64,000 bases of DNA from Pithys albifrons albifrons (GCF_047495875.1 NC_092497.1:82037749-82101748), one strand, 5' to 3'. Numbered from the stretch's first letter, positions 1-13,400 are shown. Notes: a model not told the origin generated them from the letters alone. Program-made: numbers and translations.

Positions 1-1404
1 CAATGCTGGTGGAGTTGCTCTCCCCAGATGTGCTGCTTTTCTCCTCTTTTGCTATTGTTTTGACCACCATTTCCTCACTTGTTCCCTGGGCATTACAGGT
101 GCTGGGAGCACTGTTGGAGAGGGGGTGCATCGATGCAGACCCTGGCCAGAAAGGGTGGAAGGTTGATGCTGGCAGATCTGTGCCAGGTACTATTTTGTTG
201 CTACCCCTAAAAGCAAGAGTTTCCTTGCTACAAGTTTGCATTTTTACAACTGATCAAAGGGCAGCTATTTCCTGTCGGGGTCTCCAGGGCCAGCCACTGC
301 CCCAGCACCCATCCCTCCAGGCTTGTTCTCCACACCCTCTGCCCCACATCCCAGGGCTCTCCTCTCCTACCACCCTGCATTGGGCACTGCAGCCTTGCTA
401 TGGCAGCGTCCAAATCCCTCCTGCTGCCTGGAGTCACCACTTGGTGCTGCTCTCTGCAGCCCAGGCTTGTGCTTTGCCAAGACTGGAGCTCCCAGAAGTT
501 CAGCAAGGGGAAGTGCACGGTCCTGCCCCTGTCTCCAGTGCAAGAGAAGTGGGTGTGTGTGCAGAGCATGCAAACAAGTAAAGAATGGAGCAAATTACGA
601 ATATCGTTTATTCAAGCCTTTGCCTTTCCTTGTCTGGTGAATAAAATGTAAAGTGGGAAGAAAGGGAGTCATGGTATCTGGGAAAAATCCTACAGTAGGG
701 AGCCAGCAACAGTGGGCAGCTGAGGAAGAGGGCACTGAGAGCAGTTCCCTACTACTGGTGGAAGCGATTGCATGAAGGAGTGACTCAAAAAGGACAGGAA
801 ATTGTCTGTTTTATCTTTGCAATTTTTTGCATTGCTGAATGTCACCAGCCACCTCTCCTGGGAGAAAGAGCAGGTGTGTGTCAGAGGAGCCAGGCCACAC
901 ATGCTTGCTTCAAGTTGCTCTGGCAGCTCAGAGAGAGCAGAGAGGGACACAAAGTCATTTCTCTGGGAAACAGCTCTAGAGGCACTTGAGTGCAAGCTCT
1001 GGAAGCACTGCAGATGTACTGTCTCGAGTTAGGTACAGTCTGTCGGGATGTGAAAAGCATCACCAAGGCAGCACACTCCCCCTGCTTGCAGTACACACAC
1101 AGCTGTGTGCAGGAATCACTGGCATTTGCTCCTGACCAAGGAAAGAGTCAGTATATCAGGCAATGTGAGTCCCAAGGAATGTAACCTGCTCTTTTGTGTC
1201 TGGATTTAGTGACCAAGCACTCAGCTGATTTGGCTCCTGGGGCCTGGAGAAGCACATGAGCAAATGCACTTCTCTCCTCTGGTGTGAAGCTGGTTTGATG
1301 CCTTATTACTGTAATTGCCAAATCCATCAGTCATTGCAGGCTGTCTCCAAGACCTCATCCCTTTTCACCCTCTGCTCAGGAAGGATAGCCCACCTATTTT
1401 GACA
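1..1404 (+). other. Upstream region and possible 5' UTR/promoter of CHRNA8
   Basis: No coding exon of another gene is recognised. The first 600 bases are richer in G and C than the rest but are not a CpG island. I see no clear TATA box close to the proposed ATG. If exon 1 is right, the promoter and 5' UTR lie here, though an upstream non-coding exon outside the window is possible. Confidence 0.4.
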
Positions 1405-1483
1405 ATGCTCACAGAAAAGTGCTTGGGATTTGTTTATTCTGCACTATGTCTCTGGTCATCCTTGTTCCTCTCTTTCTTAAAAG
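1405..1483 (+). CDS. CHRNA8: CHRNA8 exon 1 (coding part): signal peptide
   Basis: The ATG at 1405 has A at -3 and opens a 26-codon stretch reading [20 protein letters not shown] and then FLSFLK. That is a short polar start followed by a strongly hydrophobic core, as in a secretory signal peptide. It ends at a strong donor (AAG|GTAAGC) after the first base of a codon. That is the phase exon 2 needs: G joins TC to make Val27. An in-frame TAA lies at 1312-1314, and 1405 is the first ATG after it. Adding this exon brings the protein to 511 residues, the length I recall for chicken alpha8. The assignment rests on phase, donor strength and signal-peptide character rather than on conserved domain sequence. 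The transcription start is not identified. Confidence 0.72.
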
Positions 1484-4400
1484 GTAAGCTCATCTGTGGT
1501 TGTCCAAGGTTTTGATTTTTTTATTATGGTTTGTTTTGTTTGTTTTTGGTTTTCCCCATTTTTTTTCGTTCTTTTTCTGTTAATTTGTTTTGGGTTTGAT
1601 TTTTTTTGTTTGTTTCCTAAATGGTAGTCACATCCTATCCCAACTCTTATTTTCAGAAGGACTTGTATCTGTTTGTATTATGAACTTTGTTAGAGTTCCG
1701 TGCTGGTCTAACTGAGTTCTGTAATCAGTTTTGGGAAATTTGTGGATCTTACAGTGCTGAGCACATTTTTTTTAAGAAGGAAAAGGTATGGTTGTTTTTT
1801 TTTTAGCTTCGTTGGTTGGTTGGGTTTGGGTTGGGTTTTTTTAGGGGGGTGGGTGGTTGGGGAGAGTTGTTTTTTGTTTGTGTTCTTCTTTTCATTAAAA
1901 GTGAGTAATTTTACCTTTCAGAAACTGATTGAAATGTTTCAAAAGAAATATGTTATTATTTGCTTTAAAAATGTAACTTTTTTTTTTTTGAGAACAGGAA
2001 TTTATAACTTCAGGTTGGGCAGGATGCCTGTGGGTATGAGGGTGAAATGATGGTCCATAAAGAATGACTGAAAGAAAAATTGTAACTGCTTACTTAAATC
2101 TGTTGTTTTGGCAGATTTCCATCTCTATTAATTCATAAAATTATTATTTTGATGTGCTTTTATTAAACATAATTCTAGTATGTATAGTAAGAAACCATCC
2201 AGGTACTGATGGCTATAAGTTGCAAACATCTAATAAAAATGCTTAAAGGCTTCTGTAGTCTAAGGTGTCACTTCTCACCAAGCTGTGTCCTGAAGGCTCA
2301 GCACGGTACAAACAAAAACAGGAACTGTGTGATTATTCCAAAGCATGGAGGATTGCAATCTAGTAGTAAAATGTTTTTAAGTGAGAAAGTGGAAATAGCC
2401 ACAATTCTGAAAGGTGTTCCATTTTCTACTGTAGGTCACATACTTTTATTACTCCCTTACAGCTGAAACATACATGCCTGCATCAAATGTAAGTTGACTG
2501 AGTATTCCAAGTGTGAAGGATCATGTCGTGTTACTCATAATTTATGCATAAAACAGGATTATCTTTTTAAAGCAAAGAAAGTGGTCCACTATTTTGGAAG
2601 TGCAGGGTCACAGTAAACTTCCCTATATGTGATGCACTGCACTATTCACTCCACACTGATAACTCCTCATTAGTTGATCTGAAGATGCAAAACATCAGTA
2701 CATTTCTCTGTTAGAGAGCTACATTTCAGCAGCCTAACACAGCAGTGCTATTGCAGAAAATGTTACTCTACCTTGCTAAATTAAAAACCTTGCTATCTTT
2801 AAGACACTTCTGTGCTACTTGAGAAGCTGAACTAACGAGTAAGTGATGGCAGCTTGTTATTATACAAGTCATTTTGTGTGCAGCCCCATTTTGAGACGTT
2901 GTGTCTCATGTAAATACTACCTTTTAAATACTGAGTAATAACTAATGCATTGGTGGGGATGCTTAGTTTCTCTGAGCACCACAGGAAGGCAAACTGCTTC
3001 TATAAAATATACAAAGCATTTTTGTTAGGTACTTTTACCAATAGTTTACAAGTATGCAATTTTACAGACAACTGCTAAAGCAGAATAAACAAACTTCTGA
3101 TTGAGCCAGTCTATATTTGACCTCTGCTTTGTCAATTGCTTTTTTTTTAACTTTAAAAAAAATAAGAAAAATAAAAAAAGAATATGAAAGCCCTGGGAAT
3201 TTTGCAGTTGAGAGAAAAAAGTCAAGATGATTTTCACATGTTATGAGTAGCAGAGTGTTTTAACATTAGCTCCAAATTAATTCCCCCCAGAATTTCCTGA
3301 CCACATGGAAGTCATAGCCAATATATCATAACTAACATTACTCTCACATGGTGCTGAGTTGTTTCAAGAGAGTTCACAATAATTTGTCAGCTTCCGAAAA
3401 CTCCTATAAGGCTCTTTGACAAGTTGTGACATGAACTAGCTAAACCCAAAATAAACCTAGCACATTAAGAACTTGACCATTTTTTTTCAGTTCTTTCTGC
3501 AGCTTTCTGCTTCAACCTGACTTCAACTTGCAATACTGCTAGGAGCCCTGGTTATGTCATTCATGTGAGGTCATTGCAGTCCTCCTTCCTGACGAACATT
3601 GCTGTGCTTTTATATCCTTTTCTTAACATGAGTCCACTACAGTGTCCATGTTCCACACAGAACACAGTCAGACCTCCTAATTTCTTTGCTCTGTACAGCC
3701 TGATATCAGGGTCATTCTCTGGCCATGTGGTTTTGGAAAGCCCAACAAAGCCAAAGGCTAACTAAGGACAGAGTCCTTCCTCTGCAGTTTTGGTGGGAAT
3801 GTAAGTGCTCAGCTGTATGGGACAAATCCATACATCCAGGGTATGCTGCAAGTGAGCTATCCAGCTCACAGACGTAAATGATGAAGTCACTCAGCCTGAC
3901 TTGGTGTACCCAGCTGGTGCAAAACAGGTTTTCTTTGGCTCATTCATAGTACAGAATTGAATTTCTATGCTACACTCATTTCATGCTTTCTCACAGTTTT
4001 GCTAATTTAGATCAGCTGATCATATCAGAACACAACTGGAGATCTCTAGGAGCAAGTCCTCACAAATTTCTTGGTTCAGTTCCATACAAGCAGGTGCTGT
4101 TTCTGAAACAGAAGTATTGGCAAGAAAGCCTCAAAAGGCCAGATTCTGGTGCCAAGATGAAATTTCTCTGATGTGCGCTAGTTAGGCTGAGATGACATGG
4201 TTTTAGATCTGTGTAGCAGAAAGAACCAACAGTGTTGCTTAAACCAAGGGTGTTCCTATATATGGAGTCTAAACTTCAGTCTCAGCTGTGTAGGACTGAT
4301 GGAACTGCAGTGATGTGTGTTATACTGATTGGTTTACTCCACAAAGACACTGTTGAACAGGTGTGAGGATTCTTGTGCCGTGATAGAGTACAATGTAATG

Positions 4401-7400
4401 TCACTGATAATTTTGTGGTTGTTGAAGGAGCTGTACTTTTACATCTCATAAAAGTTAACAGACTAGAACCAGATCTTAAAGTCAGCTAATTTATAATCTT
4501 TCATTCTCTTAATTACAAGTCTGAAGGTTGTATTCACTTGAGCTCTTCATACTCACTAAGATGATGCACTGAGTGATATAGTTTAAAAGATAACAATGCA
4601 GATGATGCAAATTGAAAGAAGATATATGAGGAAGTCCTTTGCTTGTACTAACAGATCTTTTCTTCCATATTGGCTAAAAAATGCCGTATGTGCAGCTTGC
4701 AGAGATGGGAAATTAGTGTAAGGTCCCTGTCATTGCTATAATATTTAATAGCACATGCACCAGGGTCTGCTGACTCTGAATGCTGAGACCATGCTGAGGT
4801 ATTGGATACGTGTGGAGTCTGACAGGATTGAATGCATTTGGCATGGCACGTGCATGTTTATAGGTGACACTGCTCTGTGATCAAGACTGCTAGTGCCACT
4901 GATACATTTAAGGGAGGCAGGCAGAGTCCTAGGAAAATCCATATTTCCTGCAAATTACTGTCTGCTACAGTAAGTTGGTATACATGCTTGCCTCTTAAGG
5001 TTGACTTTTCAGTTCAGTGAACTAGACTTCATATTCAGTCACTAATCTTCTATGTGCATTCAGTGGTACAGCTCTGAGGCTGATCTATATTGTTGTAGAC
5101 ACTCTGCAACTGTGGAGCTGGGCCAAGCTTCTGAGAAGCCAGTAGGCTCCAGGAAAACTGGAGTTATTTCTACGCACATTTGCTGATAGTGATCTGGGCT
5201 AAATCTTGAGGTATTAATTTTTCTCAGATTTCACTGGAAAAAGTGGGAAGCTTCAGAAAAAGCACCTGGGCTCTGATATCACCAGTACCTACTCGTATTG
5301 TATTGTATTGTATTGTATTGTATTGTATTGTATTGAAATAGCACTCTGCATGTGGGGAGGGATCCAGAACAGACACAGTGCACCAGAAAGTAGCACTCAT
5401 CTGGTCTTTGGGATGACCACATAGCACCTTAGAAGTCTTCAGCCTTGCTCCAGCTCAAAGGGCTTTCTGATGGTCTTAGGGCAGAAGTTCCTGTTCCAGG
5501 ATTCATGCCCTTAAGGCACTGTCTTTCCTCTGGTTTATTCACCTTAGGCATGGAGGAGAACTTGAGATAGTGATGGTGGTAGGATGTACAATTTCATTTG
5601 TATGTGACAAGCAAGGAGTCTCTCTAGCTCTAGGCTTTGATTATAGTAGTTCAAAACCCTTTGCAGCACTTATGACATGGTTGTTTGATGATGCCTATTG
5701 CCCAGAGATCCTGTATAATCTAATTAAGAGATCAAATCTGACTGAGACAGGTAGGGCTGGCATTGACAATCAGTAGCACACCAGGGAATGCAAAAGGTAG
5801 ACAGGAGTTTATTGCTGTTTTAGAACTCTGTCCTGAGAAAATGTTTCCTAAAGAAAGAGTTTTGCTTATCAAGTACTTTCTGCATTGAGCAAAGCAGCTG
5901 ATAAGAAGGCTGAGACCAGAACCAGATGATGCGTTTGGAAATACAAGTCTTCTTACCTGGGACCTGCAATTAAGTCAGTAAATTGCAATGGAAAGAGAAT
6001 CTGTAGTTAGCATGAGTACATATACACATTGACAGTGAGGGGCAGGTGTCTCTGTCCTGCCTTGCTGTGAACTTTCTTTGCTCAGTTAGAGAAGCTGTGG
6101 TTACTAGAGATCTGAAACAGATGCCTGCAAACCTTCTCACCATTCAGAAATGGGTATTTTCAACACTTGTTACACTCCAGAATGTCGCATAGAAAGACAC
6201 AGTCCTCCTTTCTGGTCTTAATGCAACATAAATTTGAACAGAAACATGACTTGGAAGAAAAAGGCAGGCTTGAGGAGGCCTCATTTCCCACTGAGAGCTC
6301 AAAAAAGCCTTAAGTCAGTTTGCAGACTGGGCTGACAAGATTGTGCACTGTATTCCCTGACCCTCAGCTCTGGTTATGTGGAAAAGTTCTCTGCTCACTT
6401 AGATCTCCACCATGCCAGGAGAGAAAATTAAGTTTTAAAGTGGAAAAAAATGTATCTATATCAGCTGAGGGAGGATCTGATTCATAGACTGGTAGAATAA
6501 TTTGGCTGGAAGGAACCTCAGAAGTGGCCCAGTTTAACCCTTCTTCTCAGAGCAGGGATACCTCTGTTAGGTTACTGTTTAGGCAGTCAGTCTGGGAAGT
6601 GGTGACCCCTACAGTGAGAACCCTCCAACTTTATCTTATCAGTGCTGCCCCTGTGCATGTTTCAGAAGGGCCTAACTTCTTCATCATGGTGCCCTTTTTC
6701 ATGGAAGCTGAAGGCAGGCAAAAGAGCTCCCTCTTGCTTTCTCATCTCTACACTGATCAAAGGCATATCTCTTCATCTCTCATTGGCCATGCTGTGCTCC
6801 AGCAGCCTCTTATCTCAGTGGCCTACACTCGACTGACTGTACATGGTCGGTGTTGTCTTGGTTTGAGATAAGCAACTGCCAACCCCCCCAAGCACAGAGA
6901 GAAAAGCCTCCCTCCTAACACCAGGGAAAGGGAGGAAAAGAGAGGGGAAAGAAAAAAAACACTTCAAACTGCATTTATACTAAATCTACATATATTTTTC
7001 ACAGAAAGAAAGAGACAATTAGAAGAGAGTACAAATATACACTCACACAAGTCTACAACAACAAGTTCCCCATGTCAACTTCTTAACAAACACACAAATT
7101 CTACTGTCCTAACTACACATTACTTAAGAAGAAGCTTATTCCCCAGGGAGACAAACCCAAGCAGAAAGGAGAGACCCAGAACAACACATTTTACTTTCCT
7201 GAGGTACCCTGTGAGCCAGTGGTGGGCCTGGTCCTCTCCATCCCCCCTGGGACAGCATCGTGCGTCCTCTCCAGGGGAGGGCTGAGAAGCGACTGCCTTA
7301 ACCACTCCCACACTGGTTCCTCCTTCCCTGGAGATGATGTCATAATGTGGTATGGAATACAAAATTACTGGCTAGAAGAGGTCAGCTGTTGGCTCAGCCC

Positions 7401-10400
7401 AGCTCAAGTCAGCTGACAGCTTCGGCCTGGTCCACACTTCAGGGCCCAAATCTAGGCCCACCTAGGTGAACCCATAACATTCTCCACCCCTTATTCCATA
7501 CCACATTATGTCACTCATATCTTGGGTTCTCATGCTTAAACACTTATTTTTTTTCAGGGCTGATTTCCACCCCTCCATAATGTGGCTAAGAGTCCATTAG
7601 GATGGGGTAGATATTTCAGATGGAAACAAAGCAAGTCAACTCAGGTTATCTTATCTGATGGTTCATGTCTTTCAGTAGGGTTACCATCCTCTCTTCAGGA
7701 GTCTCTAGTTTCCCACTGGGGTTAAAATAGTGTTCACAGTCAGATCCACCCCTTGGCCTCATCCACCTACAGGTGGTCTGAGGCATCATAGGCCCACTGA
7801 GCCAGGAACAACCCTCCCCCAGCCAGTCCAGGGTGTGATGTTCTTCATTGGCTCGGCTCTTGGGCACATCAACACTCACACGATAGGTTTTCAAAGATTC
7901 AACTCAAATGGCAGTGTCCCACCACACATCAACAGCTTACGCAGGCTTCTCTTCATGTGTTTCTCTTCGGTCACACAGAAGTACTACAGTTCACCATGTG
8001 AGCCATCCCCCTTAGCAGCAGTCCTAACAGCTTTGGCAGCCTCGGAAGCAGCCCCGACAGCAGCACAAGCAAGCAGCAGAGGCAGGAGCAGCCCCGGCGG
8101 CTCGCCAGCCCTGGCTCGCTTGCAGCCCTGGCTTGGCTTGCAGCCTCTCACGGCTCGCGGCCTCTCATGGCTCGCAGCCTCTCAGGGCTCACAGCCTCTC
8201 ACGGCTCGTGGCCTCTCATGGCTCGTGGCCTCTCACAGCTCACAGCCTCTCACGGCTCGTGGCCTCTCACAGCTCACAGCCTCTCATGGCTCGCAGCCTC
8301 TCACGGCTCGTGGCCTCTCACAGCTCACAGCCTCTCACGGCTCGTGGCCTCTCACAGCTCACAGCCTCTCACAGCTCACAGCCTCTCACAGCTCACAGCC
8401 TCTCACGGCTCGCAGCCTCCCCCGGCTCGCTCGCAGCCCTGGCGGCAGCCCCGCCAGTGACAGCTCTGGCTCCTGCGGGTCGCTCAGCACTGCGGGCGCT
8501 GGTTTTGGGCGCCGCATCTGTAGGGTTCTCTGCAGGGGGCTCCGCAGCACCTCTTTTCCTCGTTCACTGGGGTCTCACAATGGCAAGCACGCTTCACAAC
8601 TGTGGATAACTTTAAGAATAATGTTCACGGTTAAATCCACCCCTCGACTTTATCCACCTGCAGGTGGCCTAAGGCACGATGGGCCCATCGAGCCAGGAAC
8701 ACCTCCTCCTCATGCCAGTCCAGGTGAGATGCTCCTCATCAGCTCGGCTCCTGGGCACATCAGCATTCACATGATGAGTCCTCAGGGATTTAACTCAAAC
8801 AGCCATGTCTTGCCACACACGAACAGCTTACATGGGCCTCTCTTTTCTGCCGTGGCTACAGTCACAGCAGGCACCAGTCGAGCTGTTTGAACTCACAAAG
8901 ACAGTGAAACAGTGAAAACGAGCATTCAACAGCAAGGGAGAGTTGTGTTGTTTACATTTTCTGTTCTGGATGTACTTAAACAAAGCACTTATCAATCTAT
9001 GTTTCTACAACAATCCTCCCGGGAAGCCTGCCAAGATCCTGGGACACCCGCCAAGGTCCTCCGTCGCTCCCGAGTTTCCCGGCCAATGCACCATTAACTG
9101 TCTTGGTTTGAGATAAGCAACTGCCAACCCCCCCAAGCACAGAGAGAAAAGCCTCCCTCCTAACACCAGGGAAAGGGAGGAAAAGAGAGGGGAAAGGAAA
9201 AAAACACTTCAAACTGCATTTATACTAAATCTACATATATTTTTCACAGAAAGAAAGAGACAATTAGAAGAGAGTACAAATATACACTCACACAAGTCTA
9301 CAACAACAAGTTCCCCACGTCAACTTCTTAACAAACACACAAATTCTACTGTCCTAACTACACATTACTTAAGAAGAAGCTTATTCCCCAGGGAGACAAA
9401 CCCAAGCAGAAAGGAGAGACCCAGAACAACACATTTTACTTTCCTGAGGTACCCTGTGAGCCAGTGGTGGGCCTGGTCCTCTCCATCCCCCCTGGGACAG
9501 CATCGTGCGTCCTCTCCAGGGGAGGGCTGAGAAGCGACTGACTTAACCACTCCCACACTGGTTCCTACTGCCCTGGAGATGATGTCATAATGTGGTATGG
9601 AATACAAAATTACTGGCTAGAAGAGGTCAGCTGTGAGCTCAGCCCAGCTCAAGTCAGCTGACAGCTTCGGCCTGGTCCACACTTCAGGGCCCAAATCTAG
9701 GCCCACCTGGGGGAACCCATAACAGGTGTATATCTTGTGCTGCCCTGGGGAGGCTTTATGACACAGACCTAACTGTGTGTCAGGCAGTGGGTCTCACTGA
9801 TGTTCAGCATAGATTGGTTATAGAGGAGGATGATGCTTAGTGTCCTTGTTGCCTCTGAGTCAGTAAATCTGAGGAAAAAAATAAAAGTAGGGGTTCATAT
9901 AATGATGCAGAAAATACATTTCATAGTTCTTAGTCATCTTGTGCTCTTTTTGAAGTGTTTACAAAAGTGGTGAGCAGGTCATGACAAATGATGGGGTGCT
10001 TTACATGTAATATTTTGTCATTTTAGAAAAGTGATCAGCAAACTGCAATCAGGATTGAGTAGCTGTAACAATGGGAAAAGGAGCTCAAAAATTAAATAAA
10101 AAGTTATTAGATAGTTTGCAGTTGTCACTGTTTCAAGTGGCAAATGGGCAGCAACTTTGAGCTGCGCTGTTCTTGTTCAGGCTTTACATACAATTCATAA
10201 AATGCTACTGGGCAGCTCCAAGAGCTCTAAGCAAAAGATTTGTCTTTCTAATATAACCAAATAGCTTTCCAATATAACCAAACAGCCATCTAGCGTCATA
10301 CTCACTGCAGTAATGTTATGTTCAAGGTCTAAGCCTTCTAATGCAGTTTTCGAAGATATTAGGGTCACTAATTTCCATTTACTTTATAATTTAAATTTAT

Positions 10401-13400
10401 TGTATTGGTGTCTCAGTCCGAGCAGTTCAGCACTCTTGACATCATCAGATCTACTTACATGTTGCTTGATGATGACGAAGAGCAGGAGAGTAGAGAAAGA
10501 ATAAATCTAATGGAAACACACCTGTGCATAAGGAAGATATCCTCCAGAGGAAGTCTCTGCCAAATGGGCACATCATTTCACTATTGGGTCAAGCAGGCTT
10601 AGGAAGTCTGTGCTGAAGAGTACAAGAGGGCAGCCCAGACATCACAAGGTCGCTTTCTGTTTTTCAGACTAATTGTGGTCTCACTTGGAGACCAAGCTTC
10701 CCACATCTGCAAGCACTGCTGCTGTATCACAAGATGACAGTCATGCTCCTCCTGGACTCATAGAGCACCAGTTTTGTTTTAGTTTTGTTTAATCTGCCCC
10801 GACTTAGTGCAGGAGCACTAGACTGAAGTTCAAAGCCTTAAATCAACAGAGTAAAGAAAGACAAGATTGGCTTCCCCAGATCCTCAGTGTCTGGAAGTAC
10901 TTTATTACTGTAGTTAATTTCTGATCTTAGGATGACTGACGCAGCCAATGCAGGTTTGCCTGGGAGAGTGCAGCAAGGAGAGGCAAATATTTAATATTCC
11001 CACTGATCCAAACAAAACCAGCACCTGAACCCTGTACCTGAGGAAAAGACATTAGCATCTATCATTCTGAAAAGAGATCAAGGCTAGCCAGCACTCAGCT
11101 GTCATAGAGATCTTGCTGCCTTTAGAATCTGGGGAAAAGAAGAAAATCAAAACAGATGTAGATGTTTTCATACAGACTATGCTAAGCCACTTTATATGCA
11201 CATAAGGAAATCTGGACTAAATCAGCCAAAGCATAGTGCTTAAAATTTCAAGTGTTCTGTGTCAGACCTCCACAAACCTTATTTGGTTGCTCACAAGCCT
11301 AATTTGCTCAAAGCCCATAATTTACTCATCAAGACAGTATTACAAGCAGCTTTTGTCTTAAATGTGAAATAAATTCACTGCCCCTATTTACAATACCTGC
11401 TGTCTTTGAAGACCTCTATCACCAAAGCCTCATACTTCCTTTCCCTGGGAAAAAAAATCCCTTGTTAGCAGCCACTTCTGCCAAAACCTCTGGACTATCT
11501 CTATTGTGTTGGCAGCACAACATCTTTCACATAGACAGACAGCAAGTTTAGCCTGACCAAGTGAAAGCTCATCACTACTGCTTAAAGCAAGGCTGAGTCT
11601 CATCTACAGGTATCTTACAGAAGTTTTGATTCCCAAGTGAGAAAATATCTCATATTTAGGAGAAGGTATCTTCTTATTTTCCACTTTATGTACTAAACTC
11701 TCAACAAATTAACAGCCACTCATGGTATATTCAAAATTTTTGTCAGGCTAATCCTCACTCCTTTCAAAGGGCGCTAATACCATATCTCACTCAGCCACAC
11801 TTGAGTCTCTGATACTGTAAAGACAAATTTGGAACTTTCTTTGCATTCCATGATCCATGTTCACTTTGGACATTTGTGCCTTACCTTTGCCTTTAGGTCG
11901 GTGAAGCTCACACTTGGTTCATGGGAAAGAGCTGAGGCTTGAGTGATGAGGGAAAAAGGCAGGAAGAGACACCTCTAGTTTGTAGGTTACACTACACCCT
12001 CGTTGCCTTTGTTGCTTTGCTATGCAAGTACAGGTGTCAAGCTGGCAAAGCAAAGGTTTATTGTTCAGGAAACTAGCCATCTTGGGAACCATAACCAGCT
12101 GATGAGCACTGCAGAAGGAAAAAAAGAATTGCTACAACATCTTTCACCACACCAGGCTGTTCATCTTCAGAATGTTATGGTCTGTATCATTTCCACTCCA
12201 ATGTGTCCTCTGCATTCCCCAGAGAAGTTAAAAGATATTACTGCTGCTTCATTAACAACACACTGAGGAAATGGTTTAGAGGCAAGATCTCTCCCTCACC
12301 TTTGAACTAGGAAAAAAGGAACAGGGTCTTTTCACCTAGTAAAGGCATGACTTTGACAAAGGAAGAGCTCTTGGAATCTTTACTCACTTCATGTTTTGAG
12401 ACAAAACGACTTATCTTCCTCTTCCTGTGAAGTTAAAGCATCTCAGTATATAAACTGATGGGAACTGGCCAAAAGAATCTTATTACTGCTTGGAGATGGG
12501 CTGGGCAACGATCAGCAGGTTGCAAAGAATGGTATTGTGCATCACTTCTCTTTCTTGGGTTTTATTTCTTTCTCTCTCTTTTTGTTGTGTCCCTTTTAAT
12601 TATTGTTATTATTGCAATTTTTTTTCTAATTTTCCTCTCCATCCCACTGGGGGAAGGGAGTTTGTGAGTGATTGGTTGCATGATACTCAGTTGCAGTCCA
12701 AGGTTAAACCACAACATCATTGCAGGCTCTATCACTGCTACTGTCTGCACTAGATTTAGGTTAAAGGAACTCTTCCTACTTGTTATCTTCTCAGCCATGA
12801 TCAGAATCGCCTACCTGTTTCTACACTGTTACTGCACCTGTCGTTTCACCTATAGGTTTTCCAGATGTGAGCTCTCTACATCTGTACAGTGAGCTTTTGA
12901 TGGGGAGGTGCAGATGGACTTGACCTTTTCAGAGCCATCTGTGAATGCTTTGAGTACTGCCATGGCTGCCTCATTGATAGCAATTGGTTAGCGAAGTTCA
13001 TAGTGTTTTATCAAGAAGGGATTTCCCTTGGTTTACTGGTTTAGCTGGTCAAACACAGATGTGAAGGGATGCAACAAACTGCTCTGCAAGACAGTGGGAG
13101 CAAGGAGTCCAGAAGCCTGCTCCAGTACGCTGATGACCATATCACTGGTATCTCATTTTTGTCACAGGGTTTTTTGTTCTTTCCTTTAACTTCCACTTTT
13201 GCCCGCCACAAATCCGAGAATGTCTTGCAAGTCACTTTCAACATTCTGCAACACGTGTAGCAAAGCAAGTCCTTCTCTTCATCACTACTCCAGCTTCCTC
13301 CTCCTGTGCTCCCTCTGCATCTAGTACTGTAGAAATTAAAGTTATATTGCACAGAGCTAATGTAAACTATCATTAAACTAAACCCACATTTTTTTCCTTT

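Larger units (their letters stand above)
6849..9729 (-). mobile_element. Complete non-autonomous endogenous retrovirus with 5-bp target duplication
   Basis: Two 626-bp LTRs (6854-7479 and 9099-9724) flank 1619 bp. The insertion is bracketed by GGTGT at 6849-6853 and 9725-9729. A perfect tRNA-Gly primer-binding site and a polypurine tract set the sense strand as minus. By eye the LTRs differ at about nine positions (roughly 1.4%), so the insertion is young. The internal DNA shows no gag, pol or env; it consists of a minisatellite, a direct duplication and unassigned sequence. The 5-bp duplication suggests an ERVL-like or related element mobilised by an autonomous relative (inference). It lies antisense to CHRNA8 in intron 1. 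Confidence 0.93.

Noticed and set aside
5224..5427. Frame with NTIQY repeats
   Set aside because: It is a translation of the TATTG microsatellite.
8133..8609. 158- and 97-residue frames overlapping the minisatellite
   Set aside because: They are the other two frames of the same stop-free repeat.
7730..8890. 386-residue open frame on the + strand, the longest in the window
   Set aside because: It is antisense to the ERV and open mainly because the 17-bp repeat is stop-free in all frames. The two flanking repeat copies differ equally at all codon positions and one shared segment is shifted by a base, so there is no sign of protein constraint.
6854..9724. Local segmental duplication explaining the two 626-bp repeats
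   Set aside because: TSD, primer-binding site, polypurine tract and TG...CA ends show they are the LTRs of one retroviral insertion.
12490..12753. Hydrophobic frame that might be a membrane protein
   Set aside because: It lies within the ERVK-like LTR fragment; the hydrophobic run is a T-rich stretch.
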